From a virus, in the IMG/VR virus record IMGVR_UViG_3300038855_000049, positions 1 to 29,131 of that record: a stretch of DNA of 29,131 nucleotides; one strand, written 5' to 3'. The first letter of the stretch is position 1. Each line of letters begins with the position of its first letter. The position numbers were made by a program, and so were the translations under genes. The notes beneath the pieces are model-generated. The model searched no databases. It was not told the origin of the DNA and was given only the letters and a program-made list of their open reading frames with translations. This document shows, in pieces, positions 13,817-21,165 of this stretch.

Positions 13817-14595
13817 ATTACGAACAACTTGAATATGATATTGTAAGGTGGTTGAAAGACTACTATTACATGTATGCTTTGGATTCATTTGTAGTTGGAG
13901 TGTCAGGTGGAATTGATTCTGCTGTTACTTCTACCCTATGTGCTAAGACAGGACTACCTGTACATGCAGTAGGGATGCCTCTCTATCAGGATACTACTCA
14001 GGAATCACTTTCTGATAGACATTTAGAATGGTTGTCATTAAACTTTCCTAATGTTAGGAGTCATAAGTTTGATTTGAGTGACACCTTTGATGTGTTTATT
14101 GAAACAATGGGTCCACAGTTTACTTCTAAACATGCGGAAGCAAATTCTAGATCTAGATTGAGGATGGTTACTCTATATCAAGTTGCTGCTTGTCAGCGTG
14201 GTGTTGTTGTGGGTACAGGAAACAAGGTGGAGGATTATGGAGTCGGTTTTTATACTAAGTATGGTGACGGTGGCGTTGACATTGCTCCCATTGCTGATCT
14301 CTATAAGACACAAGTCTGGGGATTAGGTGAGTACATGGGTGTTCCTCAAGAGATTGTTGAGGCAGAACCTACTGATGGATTATGGGATGATAAGAGAACA
14401 GATGAGAGTCAACTTGGTGCTTCCTATTCAGATCTTGAATGGGTGATGGAGAATAACATTCCAGAAGATACTGCGGATGATTATGATGAGGAGAAGAGAG
14501 CAGCAATTCAACAATATCATAAGTTTAATAAGATGAATAAGCACAAGATGTTACCTATACCAACATTCAAACTGGAGAAAGACTATGTACAATGA
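13813..14595 (+). CDS. nadE: NAD+ synthetase (NH3-dependent type)
   Basis: A 260-residue N-type ATP pyrophosphatase that amidates nicotinic acid adenine dinucleotide to NAD+. It has the SGGIDS P-loop (31-36), 'GTGNKVEDYGVGFYTKYGDG' and 'IADLYKTQVWGLGEYMG', and 'PTDGLWDDKRTDESQLGASY', all characteristic of NadE. No glutaminase domain is present, so it would use free ammonia. It lies between a hypothetical and a sugar dehydrogenase (11-nt overlap) and may keep up the NAD used by the dehydrogenase and by infection metabolism. A glycan-specific amidation role is an alternative. Confidence 0.88.
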   Translation: MNYEQLEYDIVRWLKDYYYMYALDSFVVGVSGGIDSAVTSTLCAKTGLPVHAVGMPLYQDTTQESLSDRHLEWLSLNFPNVRSHKFDLSDTFDVFIETMGPQFTSKHAEANSRSRLRMVTLYQVAACQRGVVVGTGNKVEDYGVGFYTKYGDGGVDIAPIADLYKTQVWGLGEYMGVPQEIVEAEPTDGLWDDKRTDESQLGASYSDLEWVMENNIPEDTADDYDEEKRAAIQQYHKFNKMNKHKMLPIPTFKLEKDYVQ

Positions 14596-15784
14596 TCTTG
14601 ATTCGTTGGATAATTTTTTAGATAGAAAAGACAATCCTAAGATAGGTGTTATAGGAGCAGGTAGGTTAGGTATATGTTTTGCTTTGTTGGTAGATGAGGC
14701 AGGGTTTAATGTAACAGTATCTGATGTTAGAGAAAGTTATGTTAAAAATTTAAATGAACGTGTCATTAGTACTAACGAACCATTAGTAGCAGATCTGTTA
14801 AAGGATTCTAGGATTAAAGCAACAACTTCTAATAAAGAAGTAATTGAAGAGTGTGATATCATTTACACCTTTGTTGCTACTCCTTCTACTCAGGATGGTA
14901 ACTATGATGTCAGGTCTGTATGGAGTGTTGTTGAAGACTTTAAGAAGGTAGGGAAGGATAAGATATTTGTTGTTGGTTGTACTACCAATCCAGGAGATTG
15001 TGATGAGTTTAGATATGCTTTGGTACCACATAATGTAAGAGTCTTTTATAACCCAGAGTTCATAGCACAGGGTTCTATCATTAAAGGACTACGTGAAGCA
15101 GATATGGTACTTTGTGGTGGAGACTATCAAGCTCATGAAGGATATGATAAGATATTCAACATCTATAGAGCGATACAAAAGACTCCACTTAACTTCCATA
15201 GTATGAGTTTGACTGCTGCTGAGATGACTAAGTTAGCAGTTAATTGTTATCTTACAATGAAGATTAGTTATGCTAATCAGGTTGGTGAGGTGATGAATAA
15301 GTTTGGTTTGAGTGAAGAGATAGATACTGTACTGGATGCTATTGGTGCAGACAGTAGAGTTGGTTCGAAGTATTTGGGTTATGGATTTGGGTTTGGTGGT
15401 CCGTGCTTACCAAGAGACAATCGTGCTTTTGCTCATGCTGCAGAAAGAGTTGGACTTAAAAATAACATTGGACTGACGATTGATGCATTTAATGATGAGC
15501 ATGCAGATTACTTAGTAGATACTTTATGTGAGAAGAATAAGGACAAGAAGGTTCCTTTTTATTTTCCTGATGGAATTGCATATAAGAAGGGAACAGATAT
15601 ATTAGAAGAGAGTCAACAGTATAAACTGTTTAAGGAGTTATTGAAGAGAGGATATAGGGTTGTTGCTATGGAGTTGCCAGAAGTTGTAGAAAAGGTGTAT
15701 AATGATTTGATGTATACATGGCCTGGGAAGTTCCAATTCATTTATAATGAGGAACAAAAACCCAATGAGGTAATAGAAATCTAA
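14585..15784 (+). CDS. UDP-glucose/GDP-mannose dehydrogenase family protein
   Basis: A 399-residue NAD-dependent sugar-nucleotide 6-dehydrogenase. The N-terminal Rossmann GVIGAGRLG (21-29), 'VATPST' and 'YNPEFIAQGSII' are followed by the central 'EMTKLAVNCYLTMKISYANQ' helix and the catalytic Cys274 in 'GFGFGGPCLPRDN'. Such enzymes oxidise UDP-glucose to UDP-glucuronate or related sugars in two steps. The C-terminal NAD/UDP domain seems short and divergent, so substrate cannot be assigned. It would add an acidic sugar to the glycan. Confidence 0.88.
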   Translation: MYNDLDSLDNFLDRKDNPKIGVIGAGRLGICFALLVDEAGFNVTVSDVRESYVKNLNERVISTNEPLVADLLKDSRIKATTSNKEVIEECDIIYTFVATPSTQDGNYDVRSVWSVVEDFKKVGKDKIFVVGCTTNPGDCDEFRYALVPHNVRVFYNPEFIAQGSIIKGLREADMVLCGGDYQAHEGYDKIFNIYRAIQKTPLNFHSMSLTAAEMTKLAVNCYLTMKISYANQVGEVMNKFGLSEEIDTVLDAIGADSRVGSKYLGYGFGFGGPCLPRDNRAFAHAAERVGLKNNIGLTIDAFNDEHADYLVDTLCEKNKDKKVPFYFPDGIAYKKGTDILEESQQYKLFKELLKRGYRVVAMELPEVVEKVYNDLMYTWPGKFQFIYNEEQKPNEVIEI

Positions 15785-16668
15785 TGCTTTATATCTACAC
15801 TCCTGCTGACGGTAAGAACACCGAAGGTATTGGTGCTATGGCACAGTACCAAATACACACCTACAACCTATGTCAGGCGATTGTAGGTGCTAGGTATCTT
15901 GGTAGAGACTTCACTAACTTACAACACTATCAGGGGTATAGTACACAGGAAGAGTTTTGTCAGGAGTGTACTGATTTCTTTAATTTCCCTAATCGTGTAG
16001 AGATACCTGATGCTGAGGTGGTTAAGTTTGATAACTTTACACCAGAGTTTGAGGAGTTTGTAGAGAAGTATCAGAACAGTTCAGAGGTTAAGGTTGTTGA
16101 GATTAATAACTTTGCTTTGATGCCATGGGCAGATAGTAATATACAGTGGTGGGGGAAACAGAATATTTTTGAACCTTTAGTTCCTTACATGCAGTTTGAT
16201 ACATCTAAGTATTATTTAAATGAAGATAAATTGAATGTTTCAATGCATATCAGGAACTTTATGCCTGATAGGGATAATGATCATTCAATTACCAGAGAGT
16301 ATTATGAACCTGGTAGTCCGAAGGAAAAATATTTTATCAACTTAATGAATAATATTGAGGGAGCATTTGACTTTGATAAAGAATTCCATATCTATTCTCA
16401 AGGACAAGAGGAATGGTTTGATAACTTCTTGAACCAAGGATGGAATGTTCATCTTCATATCAATGAACATCCATTGACATCTCTGTATCATATGATAAAA
16501 TGTGATATAAGAGTTATGTCTAACAGTTCGATGAGTTATCTTGCTGCTCTGTATGGTCAGGGACTTTCTATTGCTAGAGATAATTTCCCACATGGTACCC
16601 TCAATACAGTCTACACTGACACAGATGGTAACTTTGATAAATCCCTTGTGAGTGTAGATCCAAAATGA
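15784..16668 (+). CDS. Fucosyltransferase-like glycosyltransferase
   Basis: A 294-residue protein without close recognised family, but with two features of the GT11/GT23/O-fucosyl group. These are 'LNVSMHIRNF.PDRDND' (HIR at 155-157, resembling the HxRRxD GDP-binding motif) and a late 'VMSNSSMSYLAALYGQG' (resembling ISNSTxSWW). It directly precedes two clear GT11 enzymes (ATGA overlap), supporting a GDP-sugar transferase role. The N-terminal part (IYTPADGKNTEGIGAMAQYQ) fits the acceptor-side G-rich loop. Confidence in the exact family is moderate. Confidence 0.6.
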   Translation: MLYIYTPADGKNTEGIGAMAQYQIHTYNLCQAIVGARYLGRDFTNLQHYQGYSTQEEFCQECTDFFNFPNRVEIPDAEVVKFDNFTPEFEEFVEKYQNSSEVKVVEINNFALMPWADSNIQWWGKQNIFEPLVPYMQFDTSKYYLNEDKLNVSMHIRNFMPDRDNDHSITREYYEPGSPKEKYFINLMNNIEGAFDFDKEFHIYSQGQEEWFDNFLNQGWNVHLHINEHPLTSLYHMIKCDIRVMSNSSMSYLAALYGQGLSIARDNFPHGTLNTVYTDTDGNFDKSLVSVDPK

Positions 16669-17537
16669 TTGGTTATAATAGATTAGGTGACAACGGAAGG
16701 TTTGGTAATCAGATGTTCCAGTATGCATCCCTTAGAGGGATAGCAGCAAAGCATAAGTATGACTGGTGTGTTCCACCACCAGACACATATAAGCAAGCAA
16801 ACTATGGATTGTTTGATTGTTTTAAATTACCAGGTGCTGAGGGTCATGTAGGAAATGTTCCTCAAAACTTTGAGACAGTTGATGAAACTACCTTTGCTTT
16901 TGATAAGGAACAGTTTGATTCGTTCCCTGACAACGTTAACGTTGATGGATACAGACAGACTGAAAAATATTTTAAGCATATTGAGAATAAAATACGAAAG
17001 GACTTTGCTTTTTTACCTGAGATAATGAAGCCCTGTCGTAAATTTATGAAGCAATTTGCTGGTGGTAGGGTTGTATTCCTCCACGTTAGACGAGGTGATA
17101 ATGTAGGACGTCCGGATTTTTATCCCATGCCTAGGGTTGAGTACTATAAGAGGGTATTAGATAAGTACTTCCCAACAGAAGAGTGTTTGGTTATTAGTGA
17201 TGACCCAGCGTGGTGTAAGAACGAACCATTCTTTGATCAGGATAGGTTCTTTGTTTCAGATAATGCAGACAAGTATGATCATCAAACCTTAGAGGGAGAT
17301 GGTTCTATGAAGCAGTCAACAATACCATACGTTGACTTATGCTTGATGTCTTTGTGTACTGATGCTATAATATCTAACAGTACGCTTTCTTGGTGGGGTG
17401 CCTGGTTACAGAAAGATAAGGATCATAAAGTTATCGCTCCCAATCCCTGGTTCGGCGATAGACTATCCCATAATGATCTTTCTGACTTGCTCCCAGAAGG
17501 ATGGATTACCGAAAACTTTGAGGAGACTGGGAACTGA
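16665..17537 (+). CDS. GT11 fucosyltransferase (alpha-1,2 type), first of a tandem pair
   Basis: A 290-residue GT11 enzyme. It has the N-terminal 'GRFGNQMFQYASLRGIA', the GDP-fucose-binding HVRRGD (140-145), and 'AIISNSTLSWWGAWL' near the C-terminus, the three family motifs. These enzymes move L-fucose from GDP-fucose to a galactose-like acceptor. It lacks a membrane anchor. The next gene is a diverged copy (TGATG overlap). Confidence 0.9.
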   Translation: MIGYNRLGDNGRFGNQMFQYASLRGIAAKHKYDWCVPPPDTYKQANYGLFDCFKLPGAEGHVGNVPQNFETVDETTFAFDKEQFDSFPDNVNVDGYRQTEKYFKHIENKIRKDFAFLPEIMKPCRKFMKQFAGGRVVFLHVRRGDNVGRPDFYPMPRVEYYKRVLDKYFPTEECLVISDDPAWCKNEPFFDQDRFFVSDNADKYDHQTLEGDGSMKQSTIPYVDLCLMSLCTDAIISNSTLSWWGAWLQKDKDHKVIAPNPWFGDRLSHNDLSDLLPEGWITENFEETGN

Positions 17538-18328
17538 TGCTGGCATTTGATCATCTTGGTCGTATGGGACAATTGGGAAACCAGATGTTTCAGTATGCAT
17601 CTCTTAAAGGAATAGCAACTAATCGTGGGTTCGATTATATGGTTGCTAATCATGAGGATACAGTTGTTGATTCTCTTGGCAATCGTCTTCGGTGTGAGTT
17701 GTTTAAACCCTTTGATGTTAATGTTCGTACTGGCATATTGAATGGGCAGTATGTGCAGGAACCCCACTTCCATTTTAGCGAAGACTTATTTAATAATTGC
17801 CCTGATGATGTATCTTTAATTGGATACTATCAGTCACCAAAGTACTTTAATCATATCGCAGATGATATTAGATATGATTTTAAATTTAGACATGAGTATC
17901 AGAAACCATGTGAAGAGATGATGGAGGAGTTAGATAATCCAGTTGCTCTTCATGTTCGTAGGGGTGATTTCATTACTAATGTTGAGAATCATTTCAACCA
18001 GACGATGGAATATTATGATGAAGCAGTTAAATATTTCCCTGATAGACAGATAGTAGTATTTTCAGACGATCCAGAGTGGTGTAAGGAAACATTTGAAGGT
18101 GATGAGTATTTGGTATCGGAGAATGAGAATCCTTATGTAGATATGTGTCTCATGTCTATGTGTTCTGATTTTATTATTGCTAACAGTACATTCAGTTGGT
18201 GGCCTGCATGGTTATCTACTAACCCAGACAAGAAAGTTATCTATCCTAAGCAGTGGTTTGGTATCACTGGTTATACTAAGGACCATGATGTTTCAGATTT
18301 ATTTCCTGGGAGTTGGATAAAATTGTGA
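17537..18328 (+). CDS. GT11 fucosyltransferase (alpha-1,2 type), second of a tandem pair
   Basis: A 263-residue GT11 enzyme with 'GQLGNQMFQYASLKGIA', HVRRGD at 139-144 and 'FIIANSTFSWWPAWL'. It shares the same motif order as its upstream neighbour but differs in the middle, including a shorter region after the HVRRGD motif. Tandem duplication followed by divergence suggests different acceptors or linkages. It overlaps the next gene's ATG (TGATG). Confidence 0.9.
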   Translation: MLAFDHLGRMGQLGNQMFQYASLKGIATNRGFDYMVANHEDTVVDSLGNRLRCELFKPFDVNVRTGILNGQYVQEPHFHFSEDLFNNCPDDVSLIGYYQSPKYFNHIADDIRYDFKFRHEYQKPCEEMMEELDNPVALHVRRGDFITNVENHFNQTMEYYDEAVKYFPDRQIVVFSDDPEWCKETFEGDEYLVSENENPYVDMCLMSMCSDFIIANSTFSWWPAWLSTNPDKKVIYPKQWFGITGYTKDHDVSDLFPGSWIKL

Positions 18329-19134
18329 TGGAGAATACTACATTCATTGTTCCACTGAGGATTGAATCTCATGACAGACTCCGCAACGTTATTGTGTCTA
18401 CCTGTTATCTTCTTGATAACACCGATTGCAAGATCATTATTCAAGAGGTGGATACTGCATCTACTTTCGCTGCTACTGCAGCCCCTCAAATCAAGGAGTG
18501 TGTTGGTGATAAGACAGTAAGGTTACATCATGTCTTTGAGGAGAGTAAGGATCAAATTTTTCATCGCACCAGGATATTAAATGATATGACGATGATGGCA
18601 GACACTCCTGTCGTCGTGAACTATGACTGTGATATATTATTACCCCTTACATCTTATGAGGAAAGTGAAAAACTTATTATGGATGGTACTCACGATGTCG
18701 TTTATCCATATGGTGATGGCAACTGGCAGTACCAAGTCTTTGCTGACGATGACCTGGTTTCTAGGTTTATCAATGACGAATATGACCTCTCTGTGCTTAG
18801 AGAGAAGTCAAAAATATATGATGCCAAGTACGGTTTTTGTCAGTTCTTTAACCGTGAAAAATATATAGAAGGAGGGTTAGAGAATGAGCACTTCATTGCG
18901 TATGGCTATGAAGATAACGAGAGGTGGTATCGATTTAATACTATGGGTTATAATGTTGGCAGACTTGATGCTCATATTTACCACCTTGAGCATGCTCGTA
19001 CTGCCAACTCGTGGTTTACGAACCCGTACATCCAAAACAACAAAGACCTCTACGAAAGAATCAACGGAATGAATGGTGAAGAACTTAAAGAGTATTACAG
19101 CAACTTAGATTATGTCAAACTTCGCACTCGATAA
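18328..19134 (+). CDS. Glycosyltransferase with DxD motif (GT-A, GT7/galactosyltransferase-like)
   Basis: A 268-residue protein. The ATG at 18328 overlaps the preceding stop and is preferred to an upstream TTG (18313). 'VVNYDCDILLPL' carries a DCD metal-binding motif (100-102), and 'HFIAYGYEDNERWYRF' resembles the acceptor-side GWGxED motif of GT7-type galactosyltransferases. A late His in 'HIYHLEHAR' could be the metal ligand. Donor and acceptor are unknown. It overlaps the GT25 gene by 23 nt. Confidence 0.75.
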   Translation: MENTTFIVPLRIESHDRLRNVIVSTCYLLDNTDCKIIIQEVDTASTFAATAAPQIKECVGDKTVRLHHVFEESKDQIFHRTRILNDMTMMADTPVVVNYDCDILLPLTSYEESEKLIMDGTHDVVYPYGDGNWQYQVFADDDLVSRFINDEYDLSVLREKSKIYDAKYGFCQFFNREKYIEGGLENEHFIAYGYEDNERWYRFNTMGYNVGRLDAHIYHLEHARTANSWFTNPYIQNNKDLYERINGMNGEELKEYYSNLDYVKLRTR

Positions 19135-19954
19135 GAACAAGTCTGCATATAAGTTGCAGGGATTCCCACCATGCCTCTGGATTAATTGTGATAAGGATTC
19201 ACATAGAACAGAGTTCATGAGTGATCAGTTTGATTACTGGAATATAAAGAATCATATTAGGATTTCTGGTATAGATGCTAGAGATGATGAAGAAGATGTC
19301 GCTAGTTATCTAAAAGGTATAGTACCAGACATGTTAAATGCTGGTGAGGTTGGATGTTGTCTATCTCATATGAAGGCAATCAGATATTTCTTAGATGAGA
19401 CTGATTATCCTGAAGTTATGATAATGGAGGATGATGTAGACTTCTCTACTGTAAAGTTCTGGAATTTTAGTTGGAATGATTTGTATGCTAATCTTCCTTA
19501 TGATTATGATTGCATGCAGTTCACCTGTATTAATCCTGCAGAGGTGCATATTACTATGCATCCTAGATTCATTAATGATTTTTCAGCAGCAGCATATCTT
19601 ATTACTAGACATCATGCAGAGAAGGTTTATAAGAGGCATATAAGAGGTGACAAATATAGATTAGATAATGGTGTATTACCACGTGCTACATCAGAAGATT
19701 GTATCTTATATTCTGGTAAGACATATGTATTTCCAATCTTTTTATTCTCTATGAACCATGGTTCAGCAATTCATGATGAGCATTTAGATATATTTCATAA
19801 GAATAGTTATCAGGGTGTGAATGATTTTTGGACCCAGCAAGGTAGTACGGTAACCATACAGCAATTGATGAAATATGAACCATATGCATACGGTTTACCA
19901 CCAGGTTATGATGTAAATGGACGTATTCCCAGAGCAGATCAAGAGGGGGCTTGA
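19112..19954 (+). CDS. GT25 family glycosyltransferase (LPS-type)
   Basis: A 280-residue protein with 'GEVGCCLSHMKAIRYFL' (from residue 79) and 'VMIMEDDVDF' (103-111), the signature of GT25 LPS galactosyltransferases (LgtB/LpsA). It also has a late 'FLFSMNHGSAIHD' region. It is the last gene of the glycan island; its stop overlaps the TTGACA box of the promoter for the outer-membrane protein gene. The likely role is transfer of a galactose-type sugar. Confidence 0.85.
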   Translation: MSNFALDKNKSAYKLQGFPPCLWINCDKDSHRTEFMSDQFDYWNIKNHIRISGIDARDDEEDVASYLKGIVPDMLNAGEVGCCLSHMKAIRYFLDETDYPEVMIMEDDVDFSTVKFWNFSWNDLYANLPYDYDCMQFTCINPAEVHITMHPRFINDFSAAAYLITRHHAEKVYKRHIRGDKYRLDNGVLPRATSEDCILYSGKTYVFPIFLFSMNHGSAIHDEHLDIFHKNSYQGVNDFWTQQGSTVTIQQLMKYEPYAYGLPPGYDVNGRIPRADQEGA

Positions 19955-19979
19955 CAATTTCGTAAAGATCTGTTAAGAT
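19951..19979 (+). promoter_or_regulatory. Strong sigma70-type promoter for the beta-barrel gene
   Basis: TTGACA (19951-19956), exact 17-nt spacer, TAAGAT (19974-19979). It overlaps the stop of the GT25 gene. The following bases GATAAATATT also resemble a T4-like late box (TAAATA), so the site may be used both early and late. The leader to the ATG at 20104 would be about 115 nt. Confidence 0.8.
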
Positions 19980-20001
19980 AAATATTAACACATAAGACAA
20001 T

Positions 20002-20076
20002 GGGCCCGAAATAATCGTCACCCTGCGTATAATGTTATGAACCCAGTCGAGGGTTCTATCATCCGCAGGCTTTTTT
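20002..20076 (+). promoter_or_regulatory. Folded 5' leader of the beta-barrel gene, possible attenuator
   Basis: An outer stem CCTGCG (20022-20027) with CGCAGG (20064-20069) encloses an inner hairpin GAACCC-AGTCGA-GGGTTC (20039-20056). A run CTTTTTT follows (20070-20076), so the whole can act as a terminator. GGGCCC at 20002-20007 could instead pair with the GGGTTC strand using two G-U pairs, which would break the inner hairpin. It lies between the promoter and start codon. I do not match it to a known RNA class. Confidence 0.55.
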
Positions 20077-20103
20077 ATGCTTGCGAGACACTTTCTAAGA
20101 AAA

Positions 20104-20487
20104 ATGTTTAAACCTCTAATTGCAGCTGCTGCAGCTGCTCCTCTATTCGCTGGCGCTGCTTTTGCAGGTCCCTACGTTAACGTAGAAGCCAATGCATCAT
20201 ATCCAGACGGCGAGTATACAACTGCTACAACTGATTTCCATATCGGATACGAAGGTGGATCTGAAGACGGTAAGGTTGCTTACTATGTTCAGGGCGGCCC
20301 TGGTTTCGTTCATACTGAAGACGGTGACGATACCGAGACTGAAATCTCTGGTAAGGCCGGTGTAAGTGTTCAGGTTGCTGACGCTGCTTCAATCTATGGC
20401 GAAGTTTCTGGTATCTCTAACGAGGACTCCGATGGAGACGACATCATCGACTTCGGTGGTAAGTTGGGTGTTAAGTACGTTTTCTGA
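20104..20487 (+). CDS. Small outer-membrane beta-barrel (porin-like) protein
   Basis: A 127-residue precursor starting at ATG 20104. The upstream in-frame ATG (20077) lies in the leader U run and would spoil the signal peptide. Residues 1-21 are a clear Sec signal (MFKPLIAAAAAAPLFAGAAFA). The mature part alternates hydrophobic and polar residues in strands (YVNVEANASY, FHIGYEGG, VAYYVQGG, SIYGEVSG) and ends LGVKYVF, with the terminal Phe recognised by the BAM machinery. It has Asp/Gly-rich turns (ISNEDSDGDD). It would place a phage protein in the host outer membrane. Codon use looks richer in G+C than its neighbours, suggesting high expression. Confidence 0.7.
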   Translation: MFKPLIAAAAAAPLFAGAAFAGPYVNVEANASYPDGEYTTATTDFHIGYEGGSEDGKVAYYVQGGPGFVHTEDGDDTETEISGKAGVSVQVADAASIYGEVSGISNEDSDGDDIIDFGGKLGVKYVF

Positions 20488-20507
20488 TTCAGTAAACGCA
20501 CATAATT

Positions 20508-20537
20508 AGAGGAGGGGGTTTCACCCCTCCTTTTTTT
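20508..20537 (+). terminator. Strong intrinsic terminator
   Basis: AGGAGGGG (20510-20517), loop GTTTCA, CCCCTCCT (20524-20531), then T7. It ends the beta-barrel transcript. Confidence 0.92.
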
Positions 20538-20541
20538 ATGC

Positions 20542-20631
20542 TATAATATAGTGCCAGAGAAATACTGGCTGCTGCAGTCTCCTTTGGTAGTTTCAGGACT
20601 GGAGGCGATAGGAAACTACCACTCTTTTTTC
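20542..20631 (+). ncRNA. Structured RNA element: small RNA or riboswitch-like leader with pseudoknot
   Basis: TATAAT (20542-20547) directly follows a terminator. About 6 nt later begins a compact fold: hairpin GCCAG/CTGGC (20553-20557 with 20565-20569), then a 10-bp perfect stem TGGTAGTTTC/GAAACTACCA (20585-20594 with 20612-20621) followed by TTTTTT (20625-20630). The segment CAGTCT before this stem can pair with GGACTG in its loop (20575-20580 with 20596-20601), forming an H-type pseudoknot. No good -35 box is seen. It may be a free small RNA of about 80 nt or a regulated leader of the gene at 20638. Confidence 0.55.
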
Positions 20632-20637
20632 TGAACT

Positions 20638-20820
20638 ATGAAAAGAACTCCGGAAGAAATAGTTACTCATCCTCTTTGGATGATTCCAGTATTCATGCTA
20701 TTGATATTTGGTTTCATTGAGGGTGTTCACACTACAGCGCATTGGTATATGGAAATGGATGTACATGGATATTGTATGCAGAATAAAGAACACTTAGAAA
20801 GGCAAGACGATGAGTGGTAA
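20638..20820 (+). CDS. Small single-pass membrane protein
   Basis: A 60-residue protein with a hydrophobic helix at about residues 13-32 (LWMIPVFMLLIFGFIEGV), followed by a His/Met/Cys-containing polar C-terminus. Its ATG lies 8 nt after the U run of the structured RNA element, with no strong Shine-Dalgarno, so that element could control it. It overlaps the VOC gene. Function unknown. Confidence 0.55.
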   Translation: MKRTPEEIVTHPLWMIPVFMLLIFGFIEGVHTTAHWYMEMDVHGYCMQNKEHLERQDDEW

Positions 20821-21145
20821 CTTTTTACATCACGTTGCTATACGTGTAAAGGATATGGATAGGGCAGTGTCATATTACATGTCACTAGGGTTTCATTGTG
20901 AATGGGAGAGTGATGATTGGTCATACTTTGAGGAAGGTATAGCATTACTAGGACCAGGATATGATAGAGCAGATCCACATGTTGCGTTCTATCTACAGAC
21001 ACATGATGAACTGAAGGTAAAGTGGAAAGAGTTAATGGATCAAGGATATTCATGTTGCAGACCATATAAACATAGGGATGGAAGTGTGTCCTTTTACACA
21101 CGTGATCCAGAAGGTAACCAGTTAGAATTTTTATGTGATAAATAG
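20810..21145 (+). CDS. VOC (glyoxalase/bleomycin-resistance fold) protein
   Basis: A 111-residue single VOC domain with the N-terminal 'LHHVAIRVKDMDRAVSYYMSLGF' beta-alpha-beta module and the C-terminal 'YTRDPEGNQLEFL' module. The metal ligands expected at the strand starts are present (His8, Glu106). This superfamily includes lactoylglutathione lyase, dioxygenases and metal-binding stress proteins; half-size proteins act as dimers. The substrate is unknown, and detoxification is only one possibility. Confidence 0.8.
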   Translation: MSGNFLHHVAIRVKDMDRAVSYYMSLGFHCEWESDDWSYFEEGIALLGPGYDRADPHVAFYLQTHDELKVKWKELMDQGYSCCRPYKHRDGSVSFYTRDPEGNQLEFLCDK

Positions 21146-21165
21146 ATTAGTTTTGTCTAAAATTA

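Noticed and set aside
15540-15563. Hairpin-plus-T sequence in the sugar dehydrogenase gene
   Set aside because: The stem (AAGGAC with GTTCCTT) needs a bulge and the T run is interrupted, so it does not meet terminator criteria.
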